64,000 nt of DNA from Croceivirga sp. (lineage in GTDB: Bacteria; Bacteroidota; Bacteroidia; Flavobacteriales; Flavobacteriaceae), in the NCBI GenBank assembly GCA_028284665.1, contig JANQRG010000046.1, positions 62,001 to 126,000 on the forward strand. Reading direction: 5' to 3'. A program made the translations under genes and the position numbers. The notes below the pieces were generated by a model that was given only the letters and a program-made list of their open reading frames with translations, made no database searches and was not told the origin of the DNA. Numbering within the stretch: the stretch's first letter is position 1; each line of letters begins with the position of its first letter. Below, piece by piece: positions 9,075 through 16,928 of the stretch.

Positions 9075-9796
9075 TGAAGCTGGATCTTTTGGTTTTTGGC
9101 GCGCATCCGGACGATGCGGAATTAGGCGCAGGGGCAACTATTGCCAAAGAAGTGGCCCGGGGAAAAAAAGTAGGAATTATAGATTTAACCCGAGGGGAAC
9201 TAGGTACCCGGGGTACTGCTGAAATTCGGGACAAAGAAGCCATTACCGCGGCTGAAGTGTTAGGGGTCCGGGTACGTGAGAACCTTGAATTTGCAGATGG
9301 CTTTTTCGCAAATGATAAGGCCCATCAGATGGAAGTGATCAAAATGGTACGAAAGTACCGCCCGGAAATTGTACTGTGCAATGCTGTTTCGGATAGGCAT
9401 ATTGACCATGCCAGGGGCGCTGCACTGGTGAGCGATGCCTGTTTTTTGAGCGGATTGGTTAAAATTGACACTAAGATGGACGGAGATGATCTATGGCAAG
9501 AGCCCTGGCGCCCAAAAAATGTCTATCATTATATCCAGTGGAAAAACCTGGAACCGGATTTTGTGGTTGATGTTTCGGAATATATTGAAAAAAAGACCGA
9601 GGCAATCCTCGCGTATTCCTCACAGTTCTATGATCCGAATAGCGAAGAACCGGAAACACCTATCAGCAGTAAGAATTTTATCGAAAGTGTTAATTATAGA
9701 GCTCGGGATCTTGGTAGGCTGGTTGGGGTGGACTATGCTGAAGGCTTTACCGCAGAACGCCTCTTAGCAGTTAAACAACTGGACGATTTACTTTAG
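9074..9796 (+). CDS. bshB1: Bacillithiol biosynthesis deacetylase BshB1
   Basis: A 240-residue LmbE/PIG-L fold zinc deacetylase that removes the acetyl group from N-acetylglucosaminyl malate in bacillithiol synthesis. The zinc motif AHPDDAE lies at residues 10-16, and a further metal ligand sits in the DRHIDHARG segment near residue 113. The GELGTRGT segment near 45 and the C-terminal GVDYAEGF are characteristic of BshB1 rather than of general LmbE proteins. It begins inside the stop codon of the upstream PLP enzyme. bshA and bshC are not in this window. Confidence 0.93.
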   Translation: MKLDLLVFGAHPDDAELGAGATIAKEVARGKKVGIIDLTRGELGTRGTAEIRDKEAITAAEVLGVRVRENLEFADGFFANDKAHQMEVIKMVRKYRPEIVLCNAVSDRHIDHARGAALVSDACFLSGLVKIDTKMDGDDLWQEPWRPKNVYHYIQWKNLEPDFVVDVSEYIEKKTEAILAYSSQFYDPNSEEPETPISSKNFIESVNYRARDLGRLVGVDYAEGFTAERLLAVKQLDDLL

Positions 9797-9801
9797 TTGC
9801 G

Positions 9802-11895
9802 TTAACTGGCCTTCTGATAGCGTTTCGTTACTTTGGGAAGAGTGAAATAAAAGGTTGATCCCTTTTTAGGGGCACTCTCCACCCATATTTTTCCACGGTT
9901 TTTAGCTACCATTTCCTGGCAGAGCGAAAGTCCTATTCCGGTACCCTTCTCGTCATTGGTGCCGTAGGTCGTAATGTTGGAGTTTTCACTAAAAATATGC
10001 TGCTGCGTACTCTGGTCCATACCAATCCCGGTATCCCTTACCTTAATCTTCCAGTGTTCACTGTCTTCTTCCGCTTCCAGGGTGATCAAACCATTTTTTG
10101 GCGTAAACTTTATGCTATTACTTAACAAATTTCGTAGCACGACATCAATGTGATCCTCGTCAGCAAAGGCCAAACTGTTTTCCGGTATTTGATCAATAAT
10201 TTTAATTGCTTTTTTACTGGCCATCTCAGACATCAGATTAATATTGCTTGCCACCAGTTTGTTAATGCTAACCATCTTAGGCCTTGAAACTGTTCCGTTC
10301 AGCTGGGCATGACCCCATGACAGTAAATTGTTGAGGGTAAAAAGGATATGGTCTACATCGGATTTTAGTTTGGGTACAAACTTTGAAAAATCCTTTCGGG
10401 CAATATCACCGGATGAAAACAGCTTTAGCATTCCTTGTAATGCCCCGATGGGCCCACGTAGATCGTGTCCAATAATGGAGAAAAGTCTGTCCTTAGTTTT
10501 GTTGATCCCAGCCAATTCTGCTTCCCTATCCCTCAGGTTCTTAGTGTTGACCTGTAATTCCTTGTATAACCGTTTTAATTTCTTTTGATTGAAATAGAGC
10601 GGGATAGCGGCAGCAAGTAATACGATCAGGATAATGATAGACAAATTAACATAATTCCGCTGTCTGGCCAATGCTTTTTGATTTGAGGAAATCAACTCTT
10701 CCTTTTGCTTGTCGTAATTGATTTTTGTTTTTAAAAGCGTCAGGGTTTTTTTGTTTTCATCTTTATACAGGGAATCTGAAAGTGCTTGGAAGATTTCGTG
10801 ATAGTACAATGCTTTTTCAAAATCGTTGCCGTTTTTGTTGATACGATACAACGTCTCTGCACAGTCCCGTTGTCCTTCAAGGGATTTTATTTTTTTTGAA
10901 ATACTATAACCCTGCAGGGCGTATCGAGAGGAAATAGTGTCTTCTCCAAGGCCCAAATAAGAAGCAGCCAATCCATTTAGGAGATCGATTCTGCTCCGGT
11001 CATCTTCCAGGTTTTTATGTAACAGCTGGCTTTGGTCAAACCAATGCAGTGCCCATTTGTATTTCTCCTGCGCCAGGTAAATTTCCCCTTTTACACCATA
11101 GGCAAAAGCGAGCCAATCGTATATTTCGTTTTTCTCTAAAATGGCAATACTTTCATTTACATATCGCATTGCCAACTTGGGTTTTCCCATGTCGGAATAT
11201 AGGGAACCAAGATTGCTAAAGGTCTCTGCCGTAGTGATCTCGTTGCCTATCGCTTCATTCAGTTTTTGTACCTCTTGATAAAACTCCAAAGCTTCTCCAA
11301 ACTCCTTCTGAGAAGAATAAAGCCCGGCAATGTTTTCATTGATGATGGAAAGCATCAATTTATCATCAATTTCCTGGGCAAGATCAATTCCCCTGAGATA
11401 ACTTTTTAATGCTTCCGCATAATTTCCCAGGTAGGAGTATTGTGCTCCTAGGTCATTTAAGATGCCGGCCTTTATTGTCTTTTTATTTAAAGAATCTGCC
11501 AATAAAAAGGATTGTTGGTAGTAACGGATTGCTTTTTCCGTTTCTCCCTTGTCCGAATAAAAATCGCCAATATTCCCTAAAGCTTTACACTCTCCTAAAG
11601 TATACTGGCGATTTCTACTTAAGGCAAGTGCTCTGTTGGACAGGCGAAATAAGCTATCCAATTTTACAAATCGGTAGGCTGCTCCCAATTCGATGATAAG
11701 ATTGATATGACGCTGGGGCTGTATCGTATCCAAACCCTGTTTTTCCAGCACCCTTAGTGTCAACGCCAGGCTGTCTCGGGTATCCTGTTGGCCCAAAACA
11801 GAATGTACAGGTGATACGTAAAGTAGCAGTGCTAATAAAAGACCTACTGCTTTGCGGAATTTTTTTAAAATAGTTTTGGTGGCAACCTGAGGCAT
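9802..11895 (-). CDS. TPR-containing sensor histidine kinase
   Basis: A membrane sensor kinase of the Bacteroidota TPR-HK type. From the ATG at 11895 it has a signal-like hydrophobic segment (residues about 15-35), a periplasmic array of tetratricopeptide repeats (roughly 50-390), one transmembrane helix near 420-440, a short coiled coil, then a HisKA dimerisation domain with the phosphorylated His477 in SIIGHDLRGPIGAL. The HATPase domain has an N box (LLSNSIKFTP), G1 (DTGIGM) and G2 (GTGIGLSL). An upstream ATG at 11940 would add 15 residues. I favour 11895 because a TAAGTTTA promoter-like element at 11923-11916 lies between them. No response regulator is adjacent, so it is an orphan. It ends 5 bp from the convergent bshB1. 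Confidence 0.88.
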   Translation of the reverse strand: MPQVATKTILKKFRKAVGLLLALLLYVSPVHSVLGQQDTRDSLALTLRVLEKQGLDTIQPQRHINLIIELGAAYRFVKLDSLFRLSNRALALSRNRQYTLGECKALGNIGDFYSDKGETEKAIRYYQQSFLLADSLNKKTIKAGILNDLGAQYSYLGNYAEALKSYLRGIDLAQEIDDKLMLSIINENIAGLYSSQKEFGEALEFYQEVQKLNEAIGNEITTAETFSNLGSLYSDMGKPKLAMRYVNESIAILEKNEIYDWLAFAYGVKGEIYLAQEKYKWALHWFDQSQLLHKNLEDDRSRIDLLNGLAASYLGLGEDTISSRYALQGYSISKKIKSLEGQRDCAETLYRINKNGNDFEKALYYHEIFQALSDSLYKDENKKTLTLLKTKINYDKQKEELISSNQKALARQRNYVNLSIIILIVLLAAAIPLYFNQKKLKRLYKELQVNTKNLRDREAELAGINKTKDRLFSIIGHDLRGPIGALQGMLKLFSSGDIARKDFSKFVPKLKSDVDHILFTLNNLLSWGHAQLNGTVSRPKMVSINKLVASNINLMSEMASKKAIKIIDQIPENSLAFADEDHIDVVLRNLLSNSIKFTPKNGLITLEAEEDSEHWKIKVRDTGIGMDQSTQQHIFSENSNITTYGTNDEKGTGIGLSLCQEMVAKNRGKIWVESAPKKGSTFYFTLPKVTKRYQKAS

Positions 11896-12100
11896 ATCCC
11901 TAATCCAATTAGCACTAAACTTATCGTATCCGCTAATCACTCCCCAATTAATGTTGTGAAGCGGCTATTTTTGTGTGTTTCGGACCAGGAAATGTGCATT
12001 TTGTCGATGATTTGAAGATAGGAGTTCTTGGATATCAAAATAACCCCCTGTTTGGTGTGGAAAAAAGGAGGCATGGAAATTAGGACTCATGCATTTTATA

Positions 12101-12132
12101 TTTGAACTATAACCGAAAAAAAATTACCTTTG
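12101..12132 (+). promoter_or_regulatory. tRNA-His promoter
   Basis: TTTG at 12101-12104 and TACCTTTG at 12125-12132, separated by 20 bp, match the Bacteroidota -33/-7 consensus well. The -7 element ends 16 bp before the tRNA. Confidence 0.75.
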
Positions 12133-12148
12133 CCCACGCTAAAAAATG

Positions 12149-12222
12149 GTGGTTGTAGCTCAGTTGGTTAGAGCGCTGGATTGTGGTTCCAGAGGTCGCC
12201 GGTTCGAACCCGGTCTTCCACC
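12149..12222 (+). tRNA. tRNA-His (anticodon GTG)
   Basis: A 74-nt cloverleaf. The D arm is GCTC/GAGC, the anticodon arm is CTGGA-TTGTGGT-TCCAG with anticodon GTG, the T arm is GCCGG-TTCGAAC-CCGGT, and the discriminator is C. A G at 12148 supplies the extra G-1 characteristic of tRNA-His. CCA is not encoded. The acceptor stem GTGGTTG/CTTCCAC has two adjacent T-T mismatches (positions 5:68 and 6:67). Confidence 0.95.
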
Positions 12223-12225
12223 CCT

Positions 12226-12270
12226 AAAGAATGGAGCGTTCTCTTTTAAAATCGCTCCATTCTTTTATTT
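12226..12270 (+). terminator. Intrinsic terminator after tRNA-His
   Basis: AAAGAATGGAGCG (12226-12238) and CGCTCCATTCTTT (12253-12265) form a perfect 13-bp stem with a 14-nt loop. The right arm runs into a T-rich tail. Confidence 0.85.
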
Positions 12271-12616
12271 ACAGCACATCCCAAACTTGTCGTAACTCAG
12301 TTTTCATTCGTTTTGCTAAAAATGCGTGTCAAATCAATCTAAAATTTCAAAGGATTCAGGTGTAAGTAATTGAAAATCAATATGTAAATATTAGAAGTAT
12401 AGCTAAGAAGACGCTGGTCTTCTACCCTAGGAATAAACCCAATCCATCGGATTGGACTTATTATAGATAAGACACCAGGACACACTTTTGCAGGACAACT
12501 TACAGGAACTCTATTGCTAATTCATTCACTCAGAAGTAGAAAGGGCAAAGAGCAAAGAATCACTTAGGGATATGATTAACCAGGTAATGAAGAAGCAGGG
12601 GGCGAAGGATTGAAAC
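12271..12616. other. Gene-free stretch with two small hairpins and a possible decayed ORF end
   Basis: No intact gene is visible. Two perfect 7-bp hairpins occur close together: AGAAGAC/GTCTTCT (12406-12423, 4-nt loop) and CCAATCC/GGATTGG (12439-12455, 3-nt loop). On the plus strand one frame around 12530-12614 reads as a plausible charged protein C-terminus (ending QVMKKQGAKD) directly before the terminator at 12617, but it has no start and a stop just upstream. It may be the tail of a degraded gene beside the tRNA; this is weak. Confidence 0.3.
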
Positions 12617-12647
12617 AAAAAAAGAGAGCCGTTAAGCTCTCTTTTTT
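12617..12647. terminator. Bidirectional intrinsic terminator
   Basis: AAAGAGAGC and GCTCTCTTT flank a 6-nt loop, with A7 on the left and T6 on the right of the stem, so the hairpin terminates in both directions. On the minus strand it would end the candidate small RNA that begins near 12768. Confidence 0.8.
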
Positions 12648-12768
12648 AATTCTTAAGTTTGAGTTTGAGGTCTAAATTCAAACGATGATGGTTAATTGTT
12701 TGACAGACAGAAAAGGCTAACCAATCGTCTCCTCTTCTTCTGTAATTGATGAATTAATAATTGTTGTT
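12617..12768 (-). ncRNA. Candidate small RNA (about 150 nt) or leaderless 18-codon ORF
   Basis: On the minus strand a textbook promoter, TTTG-N18-TATTTTTG, lies just after the stop codon of the 314-residue gene (12810), and transcription would end at the bidirectional terminator 12617-12647. The promoter's start point falls on or next to an ATG at 12773 that opens an 18-codon ORF (MITTIINSSITEEEETIG) ending at 12717. The product is therefore either a small RNA of about 150-160 nt or a leaderless micropeptide mRNA. The function is unknown. Confidence 0.45.
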
Positions 12769-12779
12769 ATCATAGTACA

Positions 12780-12812
12780 AAAATATAGTTTAAATGTTAA
12801 TGGCAAAGTTTA
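12780..12812 (-). promoter_or_regulatory. Minus-strand promoter TTTG-N18-TATTTTTG
   Basis: Reading the minus strand between 12812 and 12777, a TTTGCC -33 element is followed 18 bp later by TATTTTTG, a full match to TAnnTTTG. It points away from the 314-residue gene and into the otherwise empty stretch ending at the terminator 12617-12647. Confidence 0.65.
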
Positions 12813-13754
12813 TTTTGTAAAAATTAACCTACAACCTTGCCTTGGTAGGATTAATCCTTGATACCTTGCTTGGAGTATAGTCGTATCACCATTGTGGTTT
12901 TTTGACTCCCTAAATTCCTTTTTAGTTCCCATAGCATAAAATTTTAAATTCAATTCTCTAGGAAAGGTTACCATTAGTTTAAAATTTTTAATAAGCTGAT
13001 TTGCTCGGATACTCTTGTTATTTTCCACAATTAAGCTATAACACTTTTCTTCTTCCCTTTCGATTAAATAACTAGTTGTCCCCTTTAATTCTTTATTATG
13101 TTTCACAGAAATCGTGCCATTCCTCTTCCTAATTGTGGGCTTGTTCTCTGGCTTATCCAAATCCACTTCAGATTCATTTATCTTTAGGCTGATAAGTTCG
13201 TAGCCTGATCTTTCGTGGTCAGTTTTGGGGTGTTTAAAAGTAGAGGAGGTTTTAAAATGAATAGGTTGCGAACCCATTGCTTTTATTGTAAATTCTTCCT
13301 TCTCATTCAGAATTATATATTGCTTTTCATCATCAAGAAATGAAATATGAATTTCATAGTTAAAATTGTCATAATACCATTTAGCGTCTGTTGGAACATA
13401 GCCAAGAAGTGCCTCAGAGATATCTCTAGTAAGCTCAGGAAAACGAGATTGATATAATTGTTTAGTTACATTTTCCCAAATAGTGTTTATATCACTCCTA
13501 ACACTTAAATGTTCATCACAATATACCACCTTACGCAATTGGTCCCTAAAAATGTCGGTAAAGAACTTAGATTTTACGATAGCTGAAAAAACACCACTAG
13601 CAACTATAATTGATCCCAACGTTCTTAACAAATCTTTCACCCAATCCTTATGTATGAATACTGCAAAAGAAAGCAGTAGTAAAATGATTCCAATTGTTAG
13701 ACTATAGGTAAGGATATTCTGTTGATACTGGATTTTTACATATCTCCACTTCAT
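12810..13754 (-). CDS. Unrecognised membrane-anchored protein
   Basis: A 314-residue protein I do not recognise. Two hydrophobic helices near residues 14-34 and 42-60 anchor it by its N-terminus, leaving a cytoplasmic region of about 250 residues that is rich in beta-type segments and charged residues (Lys, Glu). No catalytic motif is visible. Its base composition is clearly more AT-rich than the flanking metabolic genes, and it lies in a gene-poor area next to tRNA-His, which suggests later acquisition. It is followed 38 bp downstream on its strand by the small-RNA promoter. The gene at 13793-14053 lies just upstream in the same direction and could be co-transcribed. Confidence 0.7.
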   Translation of the reverse strand: MKWRYVKIQYQQNILTYSLTIGIILLLLSFAVFIHKDWVKDLLRTLGSIIVASGVFSAIVKSKFFTDIFRDQLRKVVYCDEHLSVRSDINTIWENVTKQLYQSRFPELTRDISEALLGYVPTDAKWYYDNFNYEIHISFLDDEKQYIILNEKEEFTIKAMGSQPIHFKTSSTFKHPKTDHERSGYELISLKINESEVDLDKPENKPTIRKRNGTISVKHNKELKGTTSYLIEREEEKCYSLIVENNKSIRANQLIKNFKLMVTFPRELNLKFYAMGTKKEFRESKNHNGDTTILQARYQGLILPRQGCRLIFTK

Positions 13755-13792
13755 ATTAAAAGAACGTTTTTGGTTGGTATATGGTTTGTTTA

Positions 13793-14053
13793 TTAAAACT
13801 GAATAATCCCGGAATCCCGTTGTTCATCGTCCGAAAGCTTCAGTTCTAATTTTATCTTTCCTTTAATGGTGATGTATTTGGTTATTTCTAAGCGGTTTTC
13901 AATAATAGAATCCATGATCTCTTCGCGTAGGTCTTCGTATAGATCCCCACGAAATGCCTCAAGCCTATCCTTTGGTGGGTCCTGATCAAAACCATCATTA
14001 CCGGCAAAAAGGCAACACCAAGACCAATCTAAAAATCTACTCAAAGACTCCAT
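13793..14053 (-). CDS. Small hypothetical protein
   Basis: An 86-residue protein without a recognised domain. It begins with a Trp/Cys-rich segment (FLDWSWCCLFAG) and continues as an acidic, helix-prone protein with many Asp, Glu and Arg. There is no signal peptide or convincing transmembrane helix. It lies 38 bp upstream of the membrane-anchored gene in the same orientation; both are in the AT-rich patch after tRNA-His. A real gene is likely given a clean frame, but its role cannot be stated. Confidence 0.5.
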   Translation of the reverse strand: MESLSRFLDWSWCCLFAGNDGFDQDPPKDRLEAFRGDLYEDLREEIMDSIIENRLEITKYITIKGKIKLELKLSDDEQRDSGIIQF

Positions 14054-14187
14054 TGTATTTTTTCCTGTCTGGAATTTTAAAGGTCCATTAATGAAAAATT
14101 TTTAAGCTATCACAGAGAGCTTTTAAATGTCGAGGGGGAGGAAACAATCTAATAGTCGTTAAATACTATTGCCCCGCAATATAAGAG

Positions 14188-14205
14188 GTGAAAACCAATT
14201 TTCAC
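14188..14205. repeat. Inverted repeat GTGAAAA/TTTTCAC in the 14.05-14.34 kb intergenic region
   Basis: A perfect 7-bp inverted repeat around a 4-nt loop (CCAA). It lies in the roughly 290-bp gap between the small hypothetical gene and the M28 peptidase, upstream of the former on the minus strand. It could be an operator or a leader hairpin. A second weak hairpin with AGCT arms is near 14104-14120. No gene is seen in this gap. Confidence 0.35.
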
Positions 14206-14341
14206 TAAACGAAAGCCTCCTTTTTTCTAGGGTTTACGTTGTTAACGCGTCATAAGAAAGATCTTATTAAACCTCTTGTTTACGTTTACTATAAAAGCAC
14301 TCTAATTATTAAACTTGATTTTTTCTTTGCAAGCCGATCGC

Positions 14342-15898
14342 TCACTTGGCAACCTTATCAACCACTACCTTATCCGGTCGGTTGGCTACTTCCCAGGCAG
14401 TATGGAAAATCAATTGTGCCCGCTTTGCTAACAGGTCATAGTTAATCTTATCCGGAGTATCTCCCGGTCTATGATAATCAGCATGGGTACCGTTGAAGTA
14501 AAAAATGATAGGGATATTGTTTTTTGCAAAATTGTAATGGTCACTTCTATAGTAAAACCGATTCGGATCATTCTCATCGTTATAGGTATAATCCAAAACC
14601 AAATTGGTGTATTTTGCATTAATCTCTTCAGAAAGTTCATGCAAATCAGTACTCAGTTTGTCGGAACCAATCAAATAAATGTAGTTTCGGTCACCACTTC
14701 TTTTTGGATCTATTCTTCCGATCATATCAATATTGAGATTGGCTACGGTATGTTCCAAAGGAAAAATCGGAGCATAATCGGTATAATACTTAGATCCTAG
14801 TAAGCCCTTTTCCTCTCCGGTTACGTGTAAAAAAACAATAGATCGTTCCGGCCCTTTACCTTCATCGGCTGCCTTCTTAAAGGCCTGAGCAATCTCCAAC
14901 ATGGCCACGGTTCCCGAACCATCATCGTCTGCACCATTGTTAATTTGACCACCTGCCGTCACGCCAATATGATCCAAATGTGAGGAGATCACTACGTATT
15001 CCTCAGGTTTGGTTCTGCCCTTTAAGACGGCGACCACATTTTCCGAAGATATTTGTTCATTGGCACTTGCTACCGCCAATTGCAGTTTTGTTTTCAATAC
15101 TTCCGTATTCCTCCGTGTGCTAATATCGGGCAATAGATAAGTAATTGCACGCTTATTTAGCAAGATCAGGAACTGATCTGAAGTTTCCCCTGCCAACTGC
15201 ATGCTGCCACTCTTGTTATTGCGCATAAAATCAAAATACCGCTTATATCGTGTGAAATTTTCGGGATCGTAGTACAAAACGCCTTTCGCACCTTTTTCAG
15301 TGGCCAGTTGCCGCTTTTTGTTTAAGGCTTCCGACATATTGCTCCAAATCGATTTTTGGTCACTTCCAGAAATTACATAGGACCCATCATCATTCATAGG
15401 TTCTCCGGATCTAATCAGCACCACTTTTCCAGCGATATCGCGGTTGTAGTCGGAGTAGTTTTCTGCTTCTATACCATATCGGAGATAAACAATTTCCTCA
15501 AACTGCCCTTCAGCTCCGGAAAAAGCGAGTACATCATCACCGAGAGTAAACGCTTTTTCTCCAATTTGCAATGTTCCCACCGGAACCTGACCTATTTCTA
15601 AAGGTACGGGTTGAAAATAGTCACCATTTTTTTGTGCCGGTGGAATTCCAAGGGACTCATAATATGTTTTGAGATACTCAACTGCCTTTTTTTGACCGGG
15701 TTTTCCTGTTTCCCTTCCCTGAAAATCATCCGATGCATAAACGAACAAGTGGGTTTTTAGCTCTTCTTCTGTAATTGTAGAAGCGTACTCCAAAGGATCT
15801 GAGGTTACCGTCGCTGCTTTTTCCGTATCAGCAATGGGCTGTTGATAGGAGTTGCAGGATATGATCGTACCGAGTACGATAAGCGCTAACATTTTCAT
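14342..15898 (-). CDS. M28-family zinc aminopeptidase lipoprotein
   Basis: A 518-residue secreted metallopeptidase. Residues 1-15 form a lipoprotein signal ending in the lipobox IISC. A protease-associated (PA-like) insert occupies about residues 110-280. The co-catalytic dizinc site of M28 is complete in order: His in SSHLDHIG, Asp in NGADDDGSG, the Glu pair in TGEEKGLLG, Asp in NIDMIG and the final His in RSDHYNF. It would release N-terminal residues from peptides in the periplasm or at the cell surface. It is transcribed divergently from the hydroxyproline operon; peptide breakdown could feed that pathway, but that link is only inferred. Confidence 0.92.
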   Translation of the reverse strand: MKMLALIVLGTIISCNSYQQPIADTEKAATVTSDPLEYASTITEEELKTHLFVYASDDFQGRETGKPGQKKAVEYLKTYYESLGIPPAQKNGDYFQPVPLEIGQVPVGTLQIGEKAFTLGDDVLAFSGAEGQFEEIVYLRYGIEAENYSDYNRDIAGKVVLIRSGEPMNDDGSYVISGSDQKSIWSNMSEALNKKRQLATEKGAKGVLYYDPENFTRYKRYFDFMRNNKSGSMQLAGETSDQFLILLNKRAITYLLPDISTRRNTEVLKTKLQLAVASANEQISSENVVAVLKGRTKPEEYVVISSHLDHIGVTAGGQINNGADDDGSGTVAMLEIAQAFKKAADEGKGPERSIVFLHVTGEEKGLLGSKYYTDYAPIFPLEHTVANLNIDMIGRIDPKRSGDRNYIYLIGSDKLSTDLHELSEEINAKYTNLVLDYTYNDENDPNRFYYRSDHYNFAKNNIPIIFYFNGTHADYHRPGDTPDKINYDLLAKRAQLIFHTAWEVANRPDKVVVDKVAK

Positions 15899-16017
15899 AT
15901 GAAAAACAATTTATGAGACCTTAAAATTAGCTAAAAGTGAGGGAATTCAGGCCATGGCACTTGCAGAGTTTTCGAATTGCATTATGTATCTTGTGATGCG
16001 AATATAGAAGATTACCT

Positions 16018-16920
16018 ATGACATTGAAATGGGAAGGTGTAATGCCGGCAGTGACGACCAAATTCACGGATAAAGACACCCTGGATTTGGAATTGTTTGC
16101 GCTCAACATTAAGGCACAATTAGAAGCAGGTGTTAGTGCTATTATCCTTGGAGGTACCTTAGGGGAAGCGAGTACGCTTACCAATTTAGAAAAGCGGACC
16201 TTACTGGAACATACGGTGAGCCTTGTAACTGGCAGGGTTCCGGTAATCCTAAATATCGCTGAGCAATCTACCAAAGATGCCGTTAAGGCAGCTAACGAGG
16301 CCCAGGAATATGGGGCTGGCGGATTAATGATGCTACCTCCAATGCGGTATAAAGCTACTGACCGTGAAACTGTAGCGTACTTCAAAACTGTAGCAAGCAA
16401 TACAGACTTACCCATAATGGTGTATAACAATCCGGTTGATTATAAAATTGAGGTAAGCCTGGCGATGTTTGAAGAATTGTTGCAGCTAGATACTATCCAG
16501 GCGGTAAAGGAATCTACACGTGATATCTCAAACGTTACCCGGATAAAAAATACATTTGGGGAGCGGCTGAAGATCCTTTGCGGGGTAGACACCCTGGCCC
16601 TGGAAAGCCTTTTAATGGGGGCTCACGGTTGGGTAGCAGGGCTGGTATGTGCCTTTCCTAAAGAAACGGTAACCATTTACAATTTGATTCAAAAGGGTAG
16701 GATAGCAGAAGCCATCTCACTATACCGTTGGTTTTTGCCACTGTTAGAGTTAGACATTAGCCCGCAGTTAGTACAAAATATAAAATTGGCTGAAGTCGCT
16801 ACGGGAATAGGTTCGGAGTACGTTCGGCCTCCCAGGCTGCCTTTGCAAGGTGCAGAACGAGAACGAGTACTGGAAATTATCGAATCCGGGATGAGATCGC
16901 GTCCCGAAATACCAGAATAG
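16018..16920 (+). CDS. DapA-family lyase, probable pyrroline-4-hydroxy-2-carboxylate deaminase
   Basis: A 300-residue class I (Schiff-base) aldolase/lyase of the dihydrodipicolinate synthase family. The catalytic lysine is Lys164 (AVKEST) and the family tyrosine is Tyr136 (MVYNNP). The GGTLGEAS phosphate/carboxylate-binding loop near residue 45 has the usual (G/S)TxGE form. Genomic context sets the role: it is the first of four genes that together make up bacterial trans-4-hydroxy-L-proline breakdown. In that pathway a DapA homologue deaminates and dehydrates the cyclic imine to alpha-ketoglutarate semialdehyde. Function is inferred from the operon; the fold is certain. The next gene starts 8 bp after the stop. 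Confidence 0.85.
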   Translation: MTLKWEGVMPAVTTKFTDKDTLDLELFALNIKAQLEAGVSAIILGGTLGEASTLTNLEKRTLLEHTVSLVTGRVPVILNIAEQSTKDAVKAANEAQEYGAGGLMMLPPMRYKATDRETVAYFKTVASNTDLPIMVYNNPVDYKIEVSLAMFEELLQLDTIQAVKESTRDISNVTRIKNTFGERLKILCGVDTLALESLLMGAHGWVAGLVCAFPKETVTIYNLIQKGRIAEAISLYRWFLPLLELDISPQLVQNIKLAEVATGIGSEYVRPPRLPLQGAERERVLEIIESGMRSRPEIPE

Positions 16921-16928
16921 TAACGGTT

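Noticed and set aside
13793-14053. Small gene plus 314-residue membrane protein as a toxin-antitoxin or anti-phage pair
   Set aside because: Neither has a recognisable effector or antitoxin motif; orientation alone is not enough.
12149-14341. A tRNA-borne integrative element with duplicated attachment site
   Set aside because: No integrase gene and no second copy of the tRNA 3' end was seen downstream; only composition and gene content hint at acquisition.
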